Program-made: the position numbers and the translations under genes
Virus record (IMG/VR): IMGVR_UViG_3300044846_001324
Coordinates: 1-23,012 of that record
DNA from: a virus
DNA: 23,012 bases
Reading direction: 5' to 3' (one strand)
Part shown: positions 1-6,621 of the stretch, one piece after another
How the letters are laid out: each line of letters opens with the position of its first letter
Position numbering within the stretch: the stretch's first letter is position 1
The notes under the pieces: generated by a model
The model's input: the letters and a program-made list of their open reading frames with translations, nothing else
Databases searched by the model: none
What the model was told of the DNA's origin: nothing

Positions 1-152
1 AGAAACGTTATTAACTATTATGTGCTTAAAGGGAAAATAGTTTGTTTAGATAAATCTACATCGTACAAATCCCCTTCAGTAACTTGATTTACAAAAGGTG
101 AATCTATTAGTAATTGTTTTAAAGTATCGATTAAAGTATAATATCCGCTCAT
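1..152 (-). CDS. Putative tail component, 5' part, with internal -1 frameshift (runs off left edge)
   Basis: ATG at 152-150 overlaps the TGA of the preceding frame (ATGA), suggesting translational coupling. The zero frame encodes 44 residues (MSGYYTLIDTLKQLL... to ...KQTIFPLST) and stops at 18-20. The -1 frame stays open to the window edge and continues as KHIIVNNVS. From memory, Bacteroidota phage tail-completion-type proteins carry a contiguous FPLSHIIVNNV-like stretch here, so the family continues in the -1 frame. The switch coincides with the slippery heptamer C CCT TTA (27-33). Either a programmed -1 frameshift makes the full protein, or one base has been lost (mutation or assembly error). 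Its place just after the tail chaperone fits a tail-terminator or minor tail role; the exact function is not known to me. Confidence 0.65.
27..33 (-). other. Candidate -1 slippery heptamer C CCT TTA
   Basis: In the zero frame of the gene starting at 152 the codons TTC CCT TTA give the X XXY YYZ pattern C CCT TTA. Slipping back one base after TTA reads AAG CAC ATA ATA GTT, restoring the expected family sequence. The zero-frame stop follows three codons later (18-20). I cannot assess a downstream stimulatory structure because the window ends. Confidence 0.45.
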
Positions 153-415
153 CTGTTTTGTCTTTTTATTTGTGCCACCTCAACGGCTAATTTTTGTTTT
201 TCAAATGTTAAATACGTTAAGCATTGGTGAAGTGAAAGTGCGGTAACTGCATCGAATCGCTCCAAGTTTCCCTTAGCGATTGCATAAATTGATTGATACC
301 ATCCCCATCGTTTGCTAAATTGAGTTGACTCGCTAAAGTCGTTTTCATCTGCTTGCTCATCTTCTTCTCCAAAAAGTGTGGGATAGCCTTTATTAATTCG
401 TTTCCTAAAGTCCAA
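149..415 (-). CDS. -1 frame extension of the tail assembly chaperone (GT-like product)
   Basis: This frame is open from about 448 down to TGA at 149-151. It encodes an acidic linker (FGEEDEQADENDFSE) and then KRWGWYQSIYAIAKG and LHQCLTYLTFEKQK, which looks like the conserved C-terminal module of Bacteroidota phage tail chaperones made by frameshift, analogous to lambda GT. It lies in the -1 frame relative to the gene at 217-903, and its TGA overlaps the ATG of the next gene (ATGA), which supports real translation. The start is not an ATG; the segment is probably joined by slippage. I placed the junction at the in-frame T-run (415-421), but it could occur further downstream. Confidence 0.6.
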   Translation of the reverse strand: MDFRKRINKGYPTLFGEEDEQADENDFSESTQFSKRWGWYQSIYAIAKGNLERFDAVTALSLHQCLTYLTFEKQKLAVEVAQIKRQNR

Positions 416-903
416 AAAAAAACACTTGCTGCAATTGCAATTCCACAAGGCGCAAACTTCATTACGTCTGCATAGTTTACAGTCCCTGAATACTCTTGTA
501 TTTCGTAAGCGTTACCTTTTGTCTTTACAATCGGTCTATACATAGCAGCCATAGCTTTGTGCATATCCTCCCAACTTGAACTGTACTTAACTATATCAAT
601 ATATTCACCCATACTTATATCTTCAATGCTAGGAATAAATCCGAACTCTTGAGTGCCTATTTTAAATCTGTGTGTAAATTCATTCTTAGTAGAGAATAAC
701 TTTGAAAAGTGAGTAATCATTTCAGCTACTGAACTAAGCTTAATTTTAGCTACGTCTTTTAAATCAATACCACAAAAAATCTCAATCATTTTCATAGAGA
801 TAAACTCCTCATCATTTGAAGTAGCGCAAACCTCTTGAAACTTTTGATAAGCTCCTAGACTAATTTCGTTCACGTTTGTTGCTCTTATAACTTCTAACTT
901 CAT
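217..903 (-). CDS. Tail assembly chaperone, zero-frame product (G-like)
   Basis: This is a 228-residue soluble protein, ATG at 903-901, placed after the large terminase and directly before a tail component. An alpha/beta N-terminal part is followed by a hydrophobic stretch (IAIAASVFFWTLGNELIKAI, around residues 155-175) and a basic tail. It overlaps the -1 frame module by about 200 nt, the arrangement of phage tail chaperones whose short and frameshifted forms load the tape-measure protein during tail assembly. The tape measure itself would lie beyond the left edge. The C-terminal zero-frame part (NDGDGINQFMQSLRE) also looks like constrained sequence, so both forms are probably made. The role is inferred from architecture and position. 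Confidence 0.7.
   Translation of the reverse strand: MKLEVIRATNVNEISLGAYQKFQEVCATSNDEEFISMKMIEIFCGIDLKDVAKIKLSSVAEMITHFSKLFSTKNEFTHRFKIGTQEFGFIPSIEDISMGEYIDIVKYSSSWEDMHKAMAAMYRPIVKTKGNAYEIQEYSGTVNYADVMKFAPCGIAIAASVFFWTLGNELIKAIPHFLEKKMSKQMKTTLASQLNLANDGDGINQFMQSLRETWSDSMQLPHFHFTNA
414..422 (-). other. Candidate slippery T9 run in tail chaperone gene
   Basis: The coding strand reads GTT TTT TTT TGG, so T TTT TTT forms a perfect X XXY YYZ heptamer in the zero frame (415-421). A -1 slip continues as TTG GAC TTT in the frame that ends at 149. A run of nine is also prone to polymerase slippage. It is the best slippery match upstream of the -1 module, but not proven to be the site used. Confidence 0.4.
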
Positions 904-937
904 ACTTATAAACTAATTTAATTCATATTTGTACCCC

Positions 938-2239
938 CTATCTAATACCGTAATTACCTACGGGTTTAATCTCAAACCAATAACGCATCATTATACTATC
1001 CCACTCATCAGGAGACCGACCTATCATTTCTTTAATCTTATCCTTAGGAATGATTGACAAACGACCATCTTTATCTATATCCTTCATTTTAATTTGCTCC
1101 ATCTCTTCGCTTGTAATATCCCTTACATTACCATCGTTGCAAATCTCACCTACTTCTTTTAATACTATTTTCTTAGCCATTAAGATACTGCATTGGCTTT
1201 TTAAATTGTCGTAGTTTTCACCGTTCAATGCTTTACTATTATTTACAAACCCGTTTATCTTTGGTTTAGTAAAATCTATTAAACCACCCCCTACTCCGTC
1301 CTCATCAGCAATAACATTGCTAGAACTTATACCGTGCTTTCTTTGTAGTTCGTATAGTTTTTCTAATACCACATCTAAACCACTTTTAGCAATCTCAAAT
1401 CTATCAACGACAAGCCAACCATGCCACACTCTAAAAACCGTTTTATCTTTACCCATACGAGCAACATCAATAGTCATGTATTTCTGTCCTTCACGTTTAA
1501 TATGAATAGGATTAAAATAGTCTATAATACTATCCTGGTCAATTAGCGTGCTAGGGTCATCATCGTACTCCCAGTTGCCGTAGTATAATCTTTGCTTACT
1601 GTTCTTATCTAACTGTAATAACGATTTTAAGTAAGACGGGTGCAAGTGCGGGTTGTCCTTCGGAAGGGCTTGTATGAACTTTCTGTAAGGTAGTAAGGTA
1701 TTGTTCTTATCAGGTGAATAAAACTCTTTATAAGTCCAATTCTTAGCAGGATTACACGTGCCTAAAATCTTTGGAATTAAGTCATATTCGTTTAGCTTAT
1801 ATCTAATCCTTGACTTTACTATTTGCCATGCTTTATATACTACCTGATTACATTCATCAATGAAGGCAAATGTAATTTCAAGTGACCCAAGTGAATCGTA
1901 ATTTGGGTCTGAAGGGTATAAAAATAAATCTTTGAGTATTATTTCACTACCGTTATTAAAATAGATAATATTTGATTGTGCGTTGTAGTTGTATTCAGCT
2001 CCGATATTTAAAGAAGTAGATAACTCAAAGAATGTGTTTAGTGTAGTCTCTTTTAGCGTTTTCAGTTTTGCCCTTCCCATTAAACATCTAACACCGGGAT
2101 ACTTTTGACACATAGATATAAGCCAAAGGCAACCGAAAGCGGATTTACCACCACCTGCAGCGCCTCCATATAAAACTTCTTCAGTTGTCCTATCGTTTAG
2201 ATAGTAAGTTGCGTGTTCTTGCTTTACTAATAATCTCAA
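938..2239 (-). CDS. terL: Terminase large subunit (ATPase/nuclease)
   Basis: Packaging motor subunit that translocates DNA into the prohead and cuts the genome. Visible features: Walker A GGAAGGGKS (residues 25-33), Walker B ITFAFIDE with D129 E130, a coupling-type motif LGTCNP (160-165), and an RNase H-like nuclease half with acids at D259 (MTIDVARMGKD), D313 (VIADEDG) and near the C-terminus (PDEWDS). At 433 residues it has usual length. The start is TTG at 2239-2237, overlapping the upstream TGA as TTGA; no earlier ATG is possible, and the residues before Walker A (EHATYYLNDRTTEEVL) look like a normal TerL N-terminus, so I accept the TTG. It follows the small subunit and precedes the tail genes. 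Confidence 0.96.
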   Translation of the reverse strand: MRLLVKQEHATYYLNDRTTEEVLYGGAAGGGKSAFGCLWLISMCQKYPGVRCLMGRAKLKTLKETTLNTFFELSTSLNIGAEYNYNAQSNIIYFNNGSEIILKDLFLYPSDPNYDSLGSLEITFAFIDECNQVVYKAWQIVKSRIRYKLNEYDLIPKILGTCNPAKNWTYKEFYSPDKNNTLLPYRKFIQALPKDNPHLHPSYLKSLLQLDKNSKQRLYYGNWEYDDDPSTLIDQDSIIDYFNPIHIKREGQKYMTIDVARMGKDKTVFRVWHGWLVVDRFEIAKSGLDVVLEKLYELQRKHGISSSNVIADEDGVGGGLIDFTKPKINGFVNNSKALNGENYDNLKSQCSILMAKKIVLKEVGEICNDGNVRDITSEEMEQIKMKDIDKDGRLSIIPKDKIKEMIGRSPDEWDSIMMRYWFEIKPVGNYGIR

Positions 2240-2433
2240 TCTTTTTTAGGTAATGTTTGAAACCACTCATCCATCTCTTCACGTAGTTTACCGCTGCAAA
2301 CGTAATCATCTAGAAATTTATGCGGGTCTGTGCCACTCACATCTACGTCTAATTTTAACCCGTTATATTCACATTCACTCTTTACCCTGAATGTAATTAC
2401 ACTTCCTTTAGTCTTCAATATTTTGTACTTCAT
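2236..2433 (-). CDS. Small conserved protein between terminase subunits
   Basis: A 65-residue protein of unknown function lodged between the terminase genes. It overlaps the end of the small subunit gene by 26 nt and the TTG start of the large subunit by 3-4 nt, so it is almost certainly co-translated. The sequence is mixed alpha/beta (ITFRVKSECEYNGLKLDVDV, then an acidic helical end REEMDEWFQTLPKKD) with two cysteines. No motif identifies it. Its position suggests an accessory packaging or decoration role, but that is only inference. Confidence 0.7.
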   Translation of the reverse strand: MKYKILKTKGSVITFRVKSECEYNGLKLDVDVSGTDPHKFLDDYVCSGKLREEMDEWFQTLPKKD

Positions 2434-2713
2434 CTGTATTCGGGTTTATGCCTATTCCTAAACTAATAATATTCTGTATTTTTTCGCCTTGTGTTGTATG
2501 GTCTATTAAGCTTGTAGGATTACCATAAGCATAAGCAATAATTAATTTAGCTGCTGCAATTCTATCACTAGCCTTCTCATTAATATCTTTCATTATAGCA
2601 ATCACACAATCAATTGCTCCTGGTGCGTAAGGACTTGTCAAATCTCTAATACGTTTTTCTTCGTCTTTTGATTTTCTACCCGCACCAATTGTAGCTCCTC
2701 CTTTTCCTGCCAT
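2408..2713 (-). CDS. terS: Terminase small subunit
   Basis: A 101-residue protein beginning MAGKGGATIGAGRKSKDEEK, the glycine/basic N-terminus (G-x-x-GAGRK) typical of a terminase small-subunit group seen in Bacteroidota and other phages. A helical part follows (IDCVIAIMKDINEKASDRIAAAKLII) with AYGNPTS, a common end to this DNA-recognition helical domain. It would recognise pac/cos DNA and hand it to TerL. The gene order TerS - small ORF - TerL and the family-like N-terminus support the call. Confidence 0.82.
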   Translation of the reverse strand: MAGKGGATIGAGRKSKDEEKRIRDLTSPYAPGAIDCVIAIMKDINEKASDRIAAAKLIIAYAYGNPTSLIDHTTQGEKIQNIISLGIGINPNTDEVQNIED

Positions 2714-2737
2714 CGAATTCGTTTTGATTATTCAATA

Positions 2738-3103
2738 TTAATCTTGTTTATATTCAGCATGTAGCAATCTCAAATCCTTAAGAATATCTCTCCAACAGTC
2801 GCCACAACTTGTAGCCATTTGCTTGTCATTAAATACGCGGTTATATATCTTGAGTAGATAACCTTGTTCAGCCGGTGAAACTTGGTTTTTAAACGTCTTG
2901 AAAAAATCTGTAAGAAATTCATGTTCACTTTCAATTAAACATTCTATTTTTTTATACTTCCATAACTTGTTAAGTTTTTCTTTTCGCTGCTCACATCCGC
3001 AATCCTCTCCTGCAATAAAGTGAACTAATTTATCTACTCCCGTAGCGTGTAAAATCTTTTCTACAGTATCACCTAATCCTTTGCTTACTCTTCTTTTTGC
3101 CAT
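2738..3103 (-). CDS. Conserved phage protein with paired cysteine motifs
   Basis: A 121-residue, lysine-rich protein of a kind I recall near terminase genes in Bacteroidota phages. A basic N-terminus (MAKRRVSKGLGDTVEKIL) precedes CGC around residue 35, then EQRKEKLNKLWKYKKIECL, a helical middle, and a second cluster TSCGDCW near residue 100. The two Cys clusters could form one metal site. It sits between the sigma-like gene and the terminase genes. Function unknown; possibly nucleic-acid binding or head maturation. Confidence 0.8.
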   Translation of the reverse strand: MAKRRVSKGLGDTVEKILHATGVDKLVHFIAGEDCGCEQRKEKLNKLWKYKKIECLIESEHEFLTDFFKTFKNQVSPAEQGYLLKIYNRVFNDKQMATSCGDCWRDILKDLRLLHAEYKQD

Positions 3104-3105
3104 AG

Positions 3106-3300
3106 TTATATATATATAGTTTCTAATTTTTCTATTTCTAATGGTAAATAAATACTTTCACCATTTTTTAAAATACATTTTTCCCTTAAATACGTTACGG
3201 TTCTAAAGTGTTTTGATTTTCTAAACAATGTCGCTTTAGTCCAATATTCTCGTGTAAATTCTTTAAGTTCACCCGTTCTTTTTATAACTTTTACTGCCAT
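3106..3300 (-). CDS. Small basic hypothetical protein
   Basis: A 64-residue, lysine/arginine-rich protein (MAVKVIKRTGELKEFTREYW...) with no recognised motif. Its ATG lies in the 15-bp sequence AACTAATATAATGGC that is duplicated just upstream, at the end of the sigma-like gene. It is followed after 2 nt by the Cys-motif protein, so it belongs to the packaging operon. Function unknown. Confidence 0.68.
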   Translation of the reverse strand: MAVKVIKRTGELKEFTREYWTKATLFRKSKHFRTVTYLREKCILKNGESIYLPLEIEKLETIYI

Positions 3301-3350
3301 TATATTAGTTATTATAGTGTTTATTTATGTTTTTAGCCATTATATTAGTT
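3296..3350 (-). repeat. 15-bp direct repeat carrying a duplicated start region
   Basis: AACTAATATAATGGC occurs at 3336-3350 and again at 3296-3310. The upstream copy contains the TAA of the sigma-like gene overlapping an ATG that opens an 11-codon mini-ORF (MAKNINKHYNN, 3305-3340). The downstream copy contains the TAA of that mini-ORF overlapping the context of the ATG of the 3106-3300 gene. It looks like a duplication or the scar of a deleted small gene. Confidence 0.55.
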
Positions 3351-3873
3351 CGTAATCTTTATTAATTAAATCCTGATAGTCTTCACCTACATTTTGTCTT
3401 AACCTACGATAGCAATTCTCTAACGTCCTTTGTATGCTTCTCAAAGTTATTCCGCTACCTTTTGAAATATCCCGCATTGAAATTGAATCGTTCATATAAA
3501 TTGAGAATAATAGTTGGTCGTACATATTCCACTTCGTTACTTCTTTGTTAATCTTTACATTAAAATTAGAACGCGCTTTAACCTCATCTAAAGTACAATT
3601 TTCATTTATTTGTATATCATAGTTACTTAGTGAAATAGTTAAGTTGTCCTGTTTAAATTGTTGGAACTGTAAATTTCTTAAAGTAATCCAAACATAAGAC
3701 TTTGATAGCACACCGTTTTTAAATAGCTTTTCGTAAGATGACAATTTGTTTAGTCTTAAATACATATCCTGAACTACGTCTTCGCAAGTATCGTAGCTTA
3801 CACCAAATGACCGTACAATCTTACACCACTCGGAGTGATACTTTGATAGCTCTATCATTAATTTATTACTCAT
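3340..3873 (-). CDS. Phage sigma-70-family (ECF-like) transcription factor
   Basis: A 177-residue protein with two regions typical of small sigma factors. Residues 25-42 contain YDTCEDVVQDMYLRLNKL, matching the region 2 helix with its E-D-x-x-Q-D core. Residues 126-160 contain SISMRDISKGSGITLRSIQRTLENCYRRLR, a region 4 helix-turn-helix. A TTG lies in frame one codon upstream, but I chose the ATG at 3873-3871. It is the first gene behind a consensus promoter (3903-3930) and heads the packaging/tail block, so it could redirect host RNA polymerase to late phage genes. That role is inferred; an ordinary HTH regulator is the alternative. Confidence 0.75.
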   Translation of the reverse strand: MSNKLMIELSKYHSEWCKIVRSFGVSYDTCEDVVQDMYLRLNKLSSYEKLFKNGVLSKSYVWITLRNLQFQQFKQDNLTISLSNYDIQINENCTLDEVKARSNFNVKINKEVTKWNMYDQLLFSIYMNDSISMRDISKGSGITLRSIQRTLENCYRRLRQNVGEDYQDLINKDYELI

Positions 3874-3902
3874 CAATTCAAATAATATGTAAATACCATG
3901 TT

Positions 3903-3930
3903 CAAAGATACGTTTTTTTTCGTTCTACAA
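3903..3930 (-). promoter_or_regulatory. Bacteroidota-type promoter for sigma/packaging operon
   Basis: On the minus strand TTG (3930-3928), a 17-nt spacer and TATCTTTG (3910-3903) match the TTG / TAnnTTTG consensus of Bacteroidota vegetative promoters. Transcription should start around 3898, giving a leader of about 25 nt before the ATG at 3873. Confidence 0.8.
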
Positions 3931-3964
3931 TGATAGTTAAAATGTAAAAGTAATATTTTAGTTT

Positions 3965-3972
3965 CAAATATA
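3965..3972 (-). promoter_or_regulatory. Candidate second -7 element TATATTTG
   Basis: TATATTTG lies just after the stop of the phosphoesterase gene on the minus strand and matches TAnnTTTG. No TTG is found at the expected -33 distance, so it is weak on its own, or belongs to a different promoter class. It would be an upstream tandem promoter for the sigma-like gene. Confidence 0.35.
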
Positions 3973-3982
3973 TCCATAATTT

Positions 3983-5104
3983 TTAAAATAAAGTTGTTAA
4001 ACGTGCGACTTGCCCAAACTCCTTATGAAATATAAAACCCTCAATTGCTAAAGGTGAGTGTTGGTAACCGCTTTTATGGTGCCAACTATCAGCAGGGCTA
4101 GGTGAACGTAAAGACTCTATTTGTACGCTCATAATATCCTTGCTTGTTTTGTGGTGAACGTGGTGAGTAAACCAATATCTATGTTTACAATCGTGCCAAT
4201 AATTTGAAGCTTCATGACACATCAGTAATGGTAAATCATTTTGTTTTGCTCCGTCTCCGTGCGTTGTGCCTATTAGATTTTTTCCGTAGGTTGTATACTT
4301 TCTATGTGATGGGCTTCTATTAAATTCTATATTCCGATGTGTGTTATACCAACTGTACAAAGAATCCATTAGAAAAAAGCCGCTCATCTCGTCATGATTA
4401 GAGACGTTATAAATTATTTCTAAGTCTGCAATTTGTACCAAAGTTTCTATAATGTCAATGTATAATTGTTTAGCCATTATGAACGCATCGAACCATTTTA
4501 AGTGTGTGTCCTGTTGTGTGCCTTTTGTCGTTTGGCTCTTAGCATTGTCAGTGTTTAAAACATCATTACCAACTATTAATATAATCTTATCAATGTTGAA
4601 ATATTTACTTTTCTTAAGTATTGAATAAACGCCTTCTTTAACTCTTTGAACTGCAATTTGTGAGTTATATTCCTCACCCGTTTCAAATGCAGAACAAAGT
4701 TTGTTTATGTGAATGTCGGCAGGGTCTATAAGTAAACAGTGCGAGTCCTCGATGAGTTCCGACCGCTCAATTTTAATATGGTTAGGTTTAATATTCTCAA
4801 CTGTGCTGATAAAATCTTGTTTAAACTCTTCGTAATTAAAGTGGTCAGATTCGACCCCTTTTACATTGATAGAATAATGCTCACCTTTATACCAATAATG
4901 CTTTACTTTATCTATATCTATTCCTACGGCTTCGCACTCTTGATTAATACCATTGTTTAACCTACGATTAATTAGTTTGCCTACGCTCCTCCTATGGTTA
5001 TGGTCAAATTCAATTCCTTGCTCTTCACATATTTGCCTCGCTACGTTTGTCTTCCCTATTCCAGAGTTAAACAACTCCATTATTCGTTCTATGTTTTCAA
5101 CCAT
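3983..5104 (-). CDS. Calcineurin-like metallophosphoesterase with N-terminal HTH
   Basis: A 373-residue protein. The first ~50 residues (ERIMELFNSGIGKTNVARQI...) look like a helix-turn-helix. The rest has the metallophosphoesterase motifs in order: D130-x-H132 (DPADIH), GND 179-181, NHDE 236-239, H282 (GTTHGDG) and H314/H317 (THHVHH). SbcD/Mre11-type nucleases share this fold, so a DNA nuclease or phosphatase role in repair, recombination or degradation of host DNA is likely. The DNA-binding N-terminus supports a DNA substrate. It ends the replication block; a promoter follows. Confidence 0.82.
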   Translation of the reverse strand: MVENIERIMELFNSGIGKTNVARQICEEQGIEFDHNHRRSVGKLINRRLNNGINQECEAVGIDIDKVKHYWYKGEHYSINVKGVESDHFNYEEFKQDFISTVENIKPNHIKIERSELIEDSHCLLIDPADIHINKLCSAFETGEEYNSQIAVQRVKEGVYSILKKSKYFNIDKIILIVGNDVLNTDNAKSQTTKGTQQDTHLKWFDAFIMAKQLYIDIIETLVQIADLEIIYNVSNHDEMSGFFLMDSLYSWYNTHRNIEFNRSPSHRKYTTYGKNLIGTTHGDGAKQNDLPLLMCHEASNYWHDCKHRYWFTHHVHHKTSKDIMSVQIESLRSPSPADSWHHKSGYQHSPLAIEGFIFHKEFGQVARLTTLF

Positions 5105-5134
5105 ACGCTAAAGGTAAACAAGTTTTTTAAATAG

Positions 5135-5371
5135 CTATATTAATGATAAGTTAAATTCTGATAAATATGATTGTATACTATCCCTTAATTCCTGTGCTAA
5201 TTCTATTTCTTCTGATGTAGCTTCCCTATTTCTATAAACTCCATGCTTAGTTATGCTTCTCAAATCATTATCTAATTGGTGTAGTATTACGCTATACTTA
5301 TAGCCATTCAATGCCATGTTAATATCGTCTTGCTCTTCTACTGAATCGAACTCAATTGTTACCTTTCCCAT
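5135..5371 (-). CDS. Small acidic phage protein
   Basis: A 78-residue protein starting MGKVTIEFDSVEEQDDINMALNG and ending in a helical segment (EEIELAQELRDSIQSYL). The layout (beta-strand, acidic loop, then DNDLRSITKHG and a helix) resembles small phage proteins often found beside methyltransferase or resolvase genes. I do not know its function. It starts one base after the methyltransferase stop, so they are co-transcribed. Confidence 0.65.
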   Translation of the reverse strand: MGKVTIEFDSVEEQDDINMALNGYKYSVILHQLDNDLRSITKHGVYRNREATSEEIELAQELRDSIQSYLSEFNLSLI

Positions 5372-5372
5372 C

Positions 5373-5999
5373 TTAAAATAGTTTTTGTTGTGAAATATGA
5401 TTATTAATTCTTTGCATTGCTTTGTCGTAATATTCCTTATCTAACTCGCACGCTGTCAAGTCAAAGCCGTAATCGTGGCACGCTATTGCTATTGAGCCAC
5501 TACCAAGGTGCGTGTCAAGAATTTTATCGCCTTGCTTTGCGTATTTATCTAAAATCCATTTGTAAAGTTTTGAGGGCTTTGTTGTTGGGTGAAACTTTTC
5601 GCCCTCCATACCTATAAAACCACTATAAGGAATAACGGCTTTTTTTAATGCTTGATTAAACGAAGTCCAAATTAACTCACCATCTGAAAACGAGCATCCT
5701 TCTGCAACACATTTATCCCAGAAAATCCAACCCATTGAAATTGGTAAATTTTCGGTCATATAATTAGCTCCGCAAATAATTTGATTTTTAGAAACCCTAA
5801 ACAATTCATTAAAATATTCTTTTGTAGGAGTTTCATTATCCCATTTTTTAACCGTTCTTTTTTTTGATTTAGTGTCTTTTTTTCTTCCAGCATTCATATT
5901 TACAGAAATTCCATAAGGAGGATCAACTATTGCCAAATCAAAATAATTATCTGGGTAGCGAGCCATTAACTGCATATTGCACTCATTTGTTATACCCAT
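5373..5999 (-). CDS. DNA adenine methyltransferase (DPPY class)
   Basis: A 208-residue SAM-dependent amino-methyltransferase. The catalytic motif DPPY is at 26-29 (AIVDPPYGI) and comes first. HPTTKP (137-142) and the SAM-binding loop LDTHLGSGS (161-169) come last, the order of the beta class (N6-adenine or N4-cytosine); DPPY favours N6-adenine. The binding loop starts D-T-H rather than the usual D-P-F, a mild deviation. The recognition region between (GRKKDTKSKKRT and on) is short. With no restriction enzyme beside it, it is probably an orphan enzyme protecting phage DNA from host restriction. Its start overlaps the preceding gene by 17 nt. Confidence 0.92.
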   Translation of the reverse strand: MGITNECNMQLMARYPDNYFDLAIVDPPYGISVNMNAGRKKDTKSKKRTVKKWDNETPTKEYFNELFRVSKNQIICGANYMTENLPISMGWIFWDKCVAEGCSFSDGELIWTSFNQALKKAVIPYSGFIGMEGEKFHPTTKPSKLYKWILDKYAKQGDKILDTHLGSGSIAIACHDYGFDLTACELDKEYYDKAMQRINNHISQQKLF

Positions 6000-6177
6000 C
6001 TTTTAAATCTTTAATTGTGTAAACCCCTTGAGAGCTGTTATTCATTGCTATCACTTTAGTTTTATCTTTTAATAATTCCGCTAAAGGGTTAGTAAATTCT
6101 ATTTGTCCGTTCCATCTCTTTGCTATTGGTATAACTTCACCAGTGCTAGGTATTTTTACTCCAAATTTTGTACTCAT
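5983..6177 (-). CDS. Small conserved hypothetical protein
   Basis: A 64-residue protein (MSTKFGVKIPSTGEVIPIAKRWNG...), mostly beta-strand, overlapping the methyltransferase start by 17 nt. The pattern of a short beta-hairpin followed by VIAMNNSSQGVYTIKDL is one I associate with small proteins in flavobacterial phages. It may be a partner of the methyltransferase, but nothing in the sequence proves that. Confidence 0.68.
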   Translation of the reverse strand: MSTKFGVKIPSTGEVIPIAKRWNGQIEFTNPLAELLKDKTKVIAMNNSSQGVYTIKDLKDGYNK

Positions 6178-6178
6178 C

Positions 6179-6421
6179 TTATTTATATTTTCTAATTAAT
6201 TCAAAGGTATATTTAATATCATGCCAATTAATATGATAAGTATCATAATTAAAAGAAGGGTACCATGCAATACAATGACCGTAATTAGCGTTTTTGCAAT
6301 CCTCTTGTTTAATTACATTACCGTTTACACTTCTTAAATAAATCCAAGGTATGTTACCAGTCAACTGAATTTCAATACCTATTTTCTTTAATCTCTCAAC
6401 TAATACATCTAGCTCGTTCAT
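6179..6421 (-). CDS. Conserved hypothetical phage protein
   Basis: An 80-residue protein: an amphipathic N-terminal helix (ELDVLVERLKKIGIEIQL), GNIPWIYLRSVNGNVIK, then FELIRKYK at the end. This helix - PW(I/V)Y - strand - IRKY layout recurs in Bacteroidota phages next to replication genes; function is unknown to me. It overlaps the Cys-rich gene by 4 nt (ATGA). Confidence 0.7.
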   Translation of the reverse strand: MNELDVLVERLKKIGIEIQLTGNIPWIYLRSVNGNVIKQEDCKNANYGHCIAWYPSFNYDTYHINWHDIKYTFELIRKYK

Positions 6422-6621
6422 TTCATTATATCTTTAAATTGGTTTATAATTCGCTCGTTCCTATCACCCCAAAACATATCACACGTGAACTTATCTTCCA
6501 CTATCTTAAATGGTGGCTCATTAAACCAGCTTTGTCGGTGTTCGCTTGCGTATGCTGTAAATCTGTAGCACTCTTCTTTTTTAGGGCAATTATTGCCGCT
6601 GCACATTGTTATATCGCTCAT
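6418..6621 (-). CDS. Small Cys-rich, probably metal-binding protein
   Basis: A 67-residue protein with cysteines CSGNNCPKKEEC near the N-terminus and FTCDMFWGD later, a four-Cys arrangement (residues 7, 12, 18 and about 47) that could hold zinc or a disulfide pair. It begins MSDITMCSGN and overlaps both neighbours by 4 nt, so it is translated with them. Similar small Cys proteins accompany resolvase and methyltransferase genes in related phages; no function is known. Confidence 0.7.
   Translation of the reverse strand: MSDITMCSGNNCPKKEECYRFTAYASEHRQSWFNEPPFKIVEDKFTCDMFWGDRNERIINQFKDIMK

Noticed and set aside
149-448. Independent gene starting MWNCNCSKCFF in the -1 frame of the tail chaperone
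   Set aside because: The N-terminal part is out-of-frame noise over conserved zero-frame coding sequence; only the C-terminal module looks real, so I treat it as a frameshift extension, not a separate gene.
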